This document shows positions 58,975-64,000 of a stretch of DNA of 64,000 nt, piece by piece. The notes below the pieces were generated by a model. The model saw only the letters and a program-made list of their open reading frames with translations. It did not search any database and was not told the origin of the DNA. Every line of letters starts with the position of its first letter. Position 1 is the first letter of the stretch. Source of the stretch: Epiperipatus broadwayi (taxonomy: Eukaryota; Onychophora; Udeonychophora; Euonychophora; Peripatidae); assembly GCA_028023455.1 (NCBI GenBank), contig JAQFVV010006309.1, positions 2,222,072 to 2,286,071 on the forward strand. Direction: 5' to 3'. The position numbers and the translations under genes were made by a program.

Positions 58975-59078
58975 TTTTTTTTTCATATGTCAAAGCATCA
59001 GCCGGGAAGCGAACCCGCAACAACTGTCTGCAAGCAAATGCTTGGCAGCTGCGCTGACCTCTCTGCTACCAACACTTG
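58975..59078 (-). mobile_element. tRNA-derived SINE, copy 3
   Basis: The minus strand has GCAGAGAGGTCAGCGCAGCT, GGGTTCGCTTCCCGGCTGAT and GCTTTGACATATG, then an A run. Flanked by ACTCTCAATTT at 58964-58974 and 59079-59089. Confidence 0.88.
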
Positions 59079-59089
59079 ACTCTCAATTT

Positions 59090-59678
59090 AATATTAAAGT
59101 TTGAATGGGAATTTTAGAAGTAATTTAAATACAATCTTTATATGTATATATTGTTAAAGACATTAACAGTTAAATGATAAAATTAATCAAACCGTGGATT
59201 AGTTTTTTTATTTAAATGCCTGATGGTTAAAACTGTAATGAAAAATTGCTTTGCCTCAAGTAATATCAAGATTAAAGACTATACGTGAATTAAATCATGT
59301 TCATTCATATGTAATATATATGAAAGGTCGATTAACAAAAGTAAATAAATATAATGAAATGTAGCATGTGCCACCCTTATTTAAAGCCAATTATGTTATT
59401 TCTTTCTTCTAAAATCAATCTTAATAAATCAACTGACTGTAAAATAAAAAGTTTAAAAAAAATGTCAGTCCATCTAATATATGAATGAACGAACATTCTT
59501 TAGTTCACATGCAATCCAAATTTTGTTATTACTTAAGACTAAACCGTTTTTCACTTCAGCCTTATCCTTGACAAGGTTGAATGTGATTTCATCAAAACAT
59601 GAGCAATTTAAGCAAAAAACTAATCGCAATATGTAGTCTGACTCGAGAAAAGTACTGAAGAAATTTTACACAGAAGTA
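59090..59678. other. AT-rich stretch, no gene seen
   Basis: Nothing recognisable. Confidence 0.5.
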
Positions 59679-59679
59679 A

Positions 59680-60150
59680 TTTTAACATGCAATGTTTAAT
59701 TACATATTCATAAAACAGTATAAACTAATATAAATGTAATTTTAATGTATAATTTTATTTTAAAAAGCTATAAAAATTAATGTGAATATAATTTTGAATT
59801 TGAATGCATAATTTTTTTAAAAAGCAGTAAACACTCATGGAAATTCCTGCAGTGCATAATTTTATATTAAAATAAACAATCAATACAAACTAATATGTAA
59901 ATAATTTTAAAATTTGTCGCATTATTTTATTAAAAAGCTATACAACTATTTTCAAAACAAAGACTGACAAACTGATGTGAATATGATTTTAACATTTAAT
60001 GCGTAATTTGATATATATGTATAAATTCAAACTAATATAAATCTTCTTTTAAAACATACTGCATAATTTTATAAAAGAAAGCAAAAGAAATTATTGAGAA
60101 TAAAAAAAGTTATACGAAAATTAAAGCATAATTTATATGAAAACAAGACA
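59680..60150. repeat. Degenerate tandem repeat, unit about 60-70 bp
   Basis: Recurrent order AAACTAATATAAAT, GTAATTTTAA, TGCATAATTTTAT and TAAAAAGC(T/A)ATA, at least six times with drift. Confidence 0.65.
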
Positions 60151-60359
60151 AAGATATAATTTTATAAATAAAAATGAAAAAGCATTATTCCTTGATTATA
60201 TTATGGGTGATGGAATGTTGCATGAATACCTTTGACAGATATTAGGAAAAAGGACTTGTCTGCTTTTGTTCTGTCAAGATATCTTTCAAAATCCATATTC
60301 AAATGAGGGCTTTTACTGATGACCAAAATACTGTGTTTGTTTCATTGACATTTGGCATC

Positions 60360-60640
60360 AATAATGTGCAACCTGTGGGTTATGACCCCTCAAGGGGTTA
60401 CACAAAAATTGTTGAGGGTCATGAAAATTCTGAAATGTCATATTGAATTTTATGCAGTTTTTCAAAGATCTTATATTAAATCATATATAATGGAATATAA
60501 CATAAAGATATATATATGTAAAAGTGATTTTTTATTACTATTCTTATATGCTTATAATAGAATAGTAAACTTGTAATACATCATGTAAAATTTTAGTCTG
60601 AGTATCACAAGTGTAAAAGGGTTGGGCACACTGCTCTACA
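60360..60640. mobile_element. hAT-like MITE remnant
   Basis: Starts near GCAACCTGTGGGTTATGACC followed by CCCTCAAGGGGTTACACAAA and GAGGGTCATGAAAA, and ends GGGTTGGGCACACTG. These blocks match the ends of widespread non-autonomous hAT elements (start CAACCTGTGGGT-GACCC, end GTTGGG--CACTG). Internal AT-rich filler, no transposase. The 8-bp target duplication was not identified. Confidence 0.55.
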
Positions 60641-60699
60641 TGATAATGTGGTGATTGAAATTTGCAAAAAAAAAAAACCAAAACATTCACATTTCATCC

Positions 60700-61180
60700 A
60701 CTAATAGTTAGAATAATGGTTTATTTGAATAGAAAATGTCAATTCCAAATTGTAGCTTTGTAAATTGTTATTTTGAAAAACAAATTAATGCTAATAATAG
60801 AAACTGAAATCAGTGAAAATATATCATTTTTTGACATTCAAATAATATTTTTAATTGCTTGTTTTGAAGATAAATTATTAACTGTAATTTATATTGAAAC
60901 TTCTTTGTTTTGGAAATGGATTGTTTGTTTTGAAAGTTGTGATCAATAGTAAAAATCATTTGTTGTAATAATTTGGGAAAACAAGATGTCTGCCATTTTT
61001 TTAATTGAATACTAGTTGAAATTGTTCATTTCGAATAGAAATGATCAATTATAATTCATAGTGAAAATGATCACTTTGAAAACAATTGTTTATTTTGAAA
61101 ATTATAATAAATAGTGAAAATTATTTGTATTTATTGTTTTTTCAAAACTCTTAATTATAATAAATAGTAAAAATTGTTTC
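60700..61180. repeat. Degenerate tandem repeat
   Basis: Repeating theme TGTTTATTTTGAAAATTATA / AATAGTGAAAATTATTTG with variable spacing, about seven units. Confidence 0.6.
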
Positions 61181-61197
61181 TTTGAACTTTTTTATTT

Positions 61198-61306
61198 TTT
61201 TTCCATATGTCATAGCATCAGCCAGGAGGCGAACCCACAACTGTCTGCAACCAACTACTTGCTTGCAAGGTAGCTGCGATGACCTTTCAGCTAACAACAC
61301 TTGACG
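61198..61306 (-). mobile_element. tRNA-derived SINE, copy 4
   Basis: The minus strand has GCTGAAAGGTCATCGCAGCT, GTGGGTTCGCCTCCTGGCTG and ATGCTATGACATATGG, then an A run. Flanked by CTTTTTTATTT at 61187-61197 and 61307-61317. Confidence 0.87.
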
Positions 61307-61317
61307 CTTTTTTATTT

Positions 61318-62165
61318 ATTATTTAAGAAACATTTGCAAAATGCAACACATATGAAAAGTACCTATCAATGTTTGTACGCAGTAAAATAATACATATAAT
61401 AAATTGTAGTGTCAATTTAGTATGTGCTCTAAGTCATTTTGGACATTGGAAGTAGCCCAAAATCATTGCCGACACAAACAAATAATAAATGATTATAGGT
61501 AATACCTCCAAAACTAACTCTTTCTTTGGATGAATTCCAATAGGCTGTTTGAGTTTTTAAAAGGTTCAGCTTTTGATTGTTCAATTACAGAAGCAGCAAT
61601 AAAATAAATATTTGTTTTTTAAAACTATATTTGTTTTAAATTAATTTCTAAAATGCAAATTAATAACTCATTATATTATTAAAGTAAATGAAATGAAAAT
61701 AATCTATAACAATAAACAAATTGTATGTTTCTCATTCAGTTATAAATTGCAACCATGAATTATTGTTAATTTGCTTTCATGTAAACATTTTTTACTAAAA
61801 TCTGAATTATTTTTCTAAACTAATCAATATTTCATAAATACTTTGTGAAAAAATAATAAACATGTAAAAAAATGCATATTTTCATATTCAAAATCAAAAT
61901 GAAATCGAACTGTTAAAATCATTGACAGGTGCTTTCCTAACAGAGACAACAATAAACTACCAATTAGTGTCTTGGAAGGCAGATTTGTGTATTATTGTTG
62001 TAGTGTTAAATTTAAATACTACACATTGCTGTGGTTTATGCTGGGAAAAGTTAATAAAGAAACATTCCAAATATTTTGTCCAAATAATATAAAAATTGCA
62101 ATTTTCATAAAAAAAAAAAGAAATTTTTTTTTTTATAGAAATAACTAAAATCAAAAAAATAAAAA
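61318..62165. other. AT-rich stretch, no gene seen
   Basis: Nothing recognisable. Confidence 0.5.
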
Positions 62166-62169
62166 TTTC

Positions 62170-62460
62170 AATAACAATATTTAGCAAATATTAGTATTTA
62201 GTAAATGGTAAAAAAAATCACCAGTGTAAACAATCACATGATCAAAATAAAACAAATTACTATTGCAGTCATATATGAAAAAAAAAAACAATATTTAGAA
62301 AATATTAGTAATTAGCAAATGGCAAAAAAATTAGCATAATCACATGGCCAAAAATTCAAATTACTAGTATAATAAAAAATTAAATGACAAAAGAAAAAAA
62401 TCACCACTTCAATCACATGATCAAAAATATCAAATTACTATTGTAACCAAACATTAAAAA
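62170..62460. repeat. Tandem repeat, unit about 110-120 bp, left part
   Basis: ATATTTAG.AAATATTAGTA, TCACATGATCAAAA and CAAATTACTATTGTA recur about three times, and further diverged copies continue at 62995-63185 beyond the palindromic insertion. Confidence 0.7.
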
Positions 62461-62500
62461 ACAATGACTTCCTGAAGGTTTGTGATGATTTTAGTTGTAT

Positions 62501-62980
62501 ATTGAACTATTTCCATCATCTAATATGAGTATTGAATGTCTTTAGAAAAATTTAACTTTATTTAAATATTCCAAATACATTCAACTGTTAGTAATTGTAC
62601 ACAGTTTAGTATATGCACAACATTTTAAGAGGTATTATTCTCCTCTCTTCTTCAGATGTTGCTGACCTGACCATGATAGTACTAGCATAGGAATCTAACC
62701 TGAACCCTTAGATTTTTGAGTATTGAATTTTAAGCTAACACTGGTTTAGATAGTTAGATCCTTACCTTAAAATATAATTCTTAAGAATTTAAGAATCCAG
62801 GTTCAATTCACATGCTGGTACCATCATTGTTCAACACCTGAAAAAGAGGGAAGAATAATATCTCTCAAAACTTTGTGCATATACTAACCTATGTGCTATT
62901 ACTAACAGTTGGAATATATAAATAAATTATTTTTTTCTAAAGACTTTCAATACTCATTTTAGATGATGGAAATAGTCCAA
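62501..62980. mobile_element. Foldback MITE-like palindrome with hammerhead-like cores
   Basis: Arms of about 230 bp beginning ATTGAACTATTTCCATCATC and its complement (GATGATGGAAATAGTCCAA), flanked by TGTAT on both sides (62496-62500, 62981-62985). Arms share GTATATGCACAA, AGTATTGAA and a segment that on the inward strand reads CTGAAGA-A-GAGAGG...CCTCTT-AAAA (left) and CTGAAAA-A-GAGGG...TCTCTC-AAAAC (right), a decayed hammerhead layout. No protein frame. Confidence 0.75.
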
Positions 62981-62994
62981 TGTATAAATACAAT

Positions 62995-63185
62995 CAAAAA
63001 ACAATAGTTAGGAACAGATAAAAAATTACTATGGTAACCATATTCCTCCTGAAAGGTCAAATTACTATCATAATGAAATATTTAAAAACAAGGTGACTAA
63101 AATAATCTAATTATCAGTATAATAAAAAAAAATCAAAGGTCAAAAAACAATATTTAGAAAATATTAATAACATAATCAAAAAGAA
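62995..63185. repeat. Tandem repeat, right part
   Basis: Continues 62170-62460 (AAATTACTATGGTAACCATA, CAATATTTAGAAAATATTAA), more diverged. Confidence 0.55.
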
Positions 63186-63365
63186 ATTATATAAATTAAT
63201 ACAAGATTTAATGGGACATGATTACCATTTCATATACTTATATAAGCTATTATTTACAGTAGCAAACTCTCCATACAGTAGTGCCATCCAGGATGAGCCT
63301 TAGTCATCAATGAATTCAGGATGGTTTGTGCATAAAATCCCTATCCAGTGCTTACTCATCCAATA

Positions 63366-63402
63366 ACCCCAGGCTAAAACTTGTGGATTTCATCAGTGAG
63401 GA
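63366..63402 (-). ncRNA. Decayed hammerhead-like motif, family A (minus)
   Basis: TCCTCA, CTGATGA, then AATCCACAAG and a scrambled distal core, TGGGGT. Stem I strands remain; the GAAA core is lost. Confidence 0.5.
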
Positions 63403-63513
63403 GGTTTGGATTTGAGAGCACTGTATCTAAATCTAAGAATCCAGCTGTCACCTTTTACAAATTTAGTTAACTATAAAGCACTTAGATAGGTGCAGTGCCC
63501 TCAGTTCCAAAGC

Positions 63514-63548
63514 TCCTCACTGATAAAATCCACAAACTAGTCTGGGAA
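63514..63548 (+). ncRNA. Decayed hammerhead-like motif, family A (stem II deletion)
   Basis: TCCTCA, CTGATAA (core changed), AATCCACAAACTAGTC with the GCCAGAA segment deleted, TGGGAA. Stem I still pairs; not functional. Confidence 0.5.
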
Positions 63549-63962
63549 TATTCGATGAGTAGGCATTAGATAGGGATTTTATGCACAAACCTTCCTGCAT
63601 CCATTGATTACTAAGGCTTGCATTAGATGGCAATACTATATGAATCATTTGCTAGTGTTAATAACAGTTTGTGTAAGCCTAGAAAATGGTGATCATATGA
63701 TGTTTTGTTGCTTTCATATCATTCCTGCCAATGGGATGTTGGTGACTGTGGTTTTTGACAAACCAAAAATACCCAAATGTATAGATGCTGAACTGGATTC
63801 AAATCTATATAACTATGCAAGTGAATGAGCTTGGGGTTGAAGACATTAAAGTGTTTTAATTTTGATTTCCTAGCTTTATAGTTAACTAAATAGGCAAAAG
63901 GTGACTGCTGGAGAGTTGCATTAGATTCTTAGATCTAAATGCAGTGCTCTCAGATCCAAAGC

Positions 63963-64000
63963 ATCTCACTGGTGAAAGCCTCAAGCTAAAAACTAGTCTG
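63963..64000 (+). ncRNA. Decayed hammerhead-like motif, family A, cut by the window edge
   Basis: ATCTCA, CTGGTGA (one core change), AAGCCTCAAGCT, AAAAAC, TAGTC with predicted cut after 63998. The 3' stem I strand is outside the window. Confidence 0.5.

Larger units (their letters stand above)
63258..64000. repeat. Hammerhead family A: inverted unit plus tandem units, runs off the window
   Basis: One minus unit (63258 to about 63480) then plus units. Predicted cut sites on the plus strand lie at 63542 and 63998, 456 bp apart. Same internal order as 25852-27019 (GCAAACTCTCCATACAGTAG, CCCTATCCAGTGC, GATCATATGATG, GTTAACTA.A blocks). Confidence 0.75.

Overview
The window is strongly AT-rich nuclear DNA from an animal, probably an invertebrate. 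I infer this from the spliced-eukaryote style (no operons, no ribosome binding sites), several animal-type transposon classes, tRNA-derived SINEs with target-site duplications, and long tetranucleotide tracts. I found no convincing host gene. Almost everything recognisable is mobile or repetitive DNA, and most long ORFs belong to decayed retrotransposons. I cannot name the species.

Layout. 1-8725: a non-LTR retrotransposon (LINE-A, + strand, about 6 kb, flanked by a 17-bp target-site duplication) sits between two diverged inverted copies of another repeat. 8726-17600: AT-rich DNA with a direct-repeat pair, a tRNA-like repeat and a minus-strand LINE 3' remnant (LINE-C) split by a SINE. 17588-21400: foldback repeats, a Penelope-like remnant with two hammerhead ribozyme-like motifs, a tetranucleotide tract of about 700 bp, and a second hammerhead-bearing repeat family. 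23682-27019: a SINE, then tandem and inverted 449-bp units, each with a hammerhead motif. 30165-37383: a minus-strand LINE (LINE-B) interrupted by an LTR-less Ty3/gypsy-like gag-protease-RT fragment. 37384-51800: unmarked AT-rich DNA with LINE scraps, a mariner-type MITE and several palindromic repeats. 51840-56050: a tandem repeat of about 312 bp split by a 2.8-kb terminal-inverted-repeat element carrying its own satellite array, followed by a decayed mariner-like transposase. 57595-64000: foldback repeats, two SINEs, a hAT-like MITE, degenerate tandem repeats and another hammerhead-bearing array at the right edge.

The most interesting signal is that several apparently separate repeat families carry the conserved core of a type I hammerhead ribozyme (CUGANGA, stem II, GAAA, short stem III, UH cleavage site, stem I). 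Between copies, paired stem I bases change together. In one family the units are tandem (449 and 456 bp between predicted cleavage sites). In another the motif flanks a reading frame resembling the C-terminal end of Penelope-like elements. Many of these repeats occur as inverted dimers, which would account for the unusual number of palindromic elements. Tandem hammerhead units of this kind are known from metazoan retrozymes and hammerheads are known from Penelope pseudo-LTRs; assigning the present families to those classes is inference.
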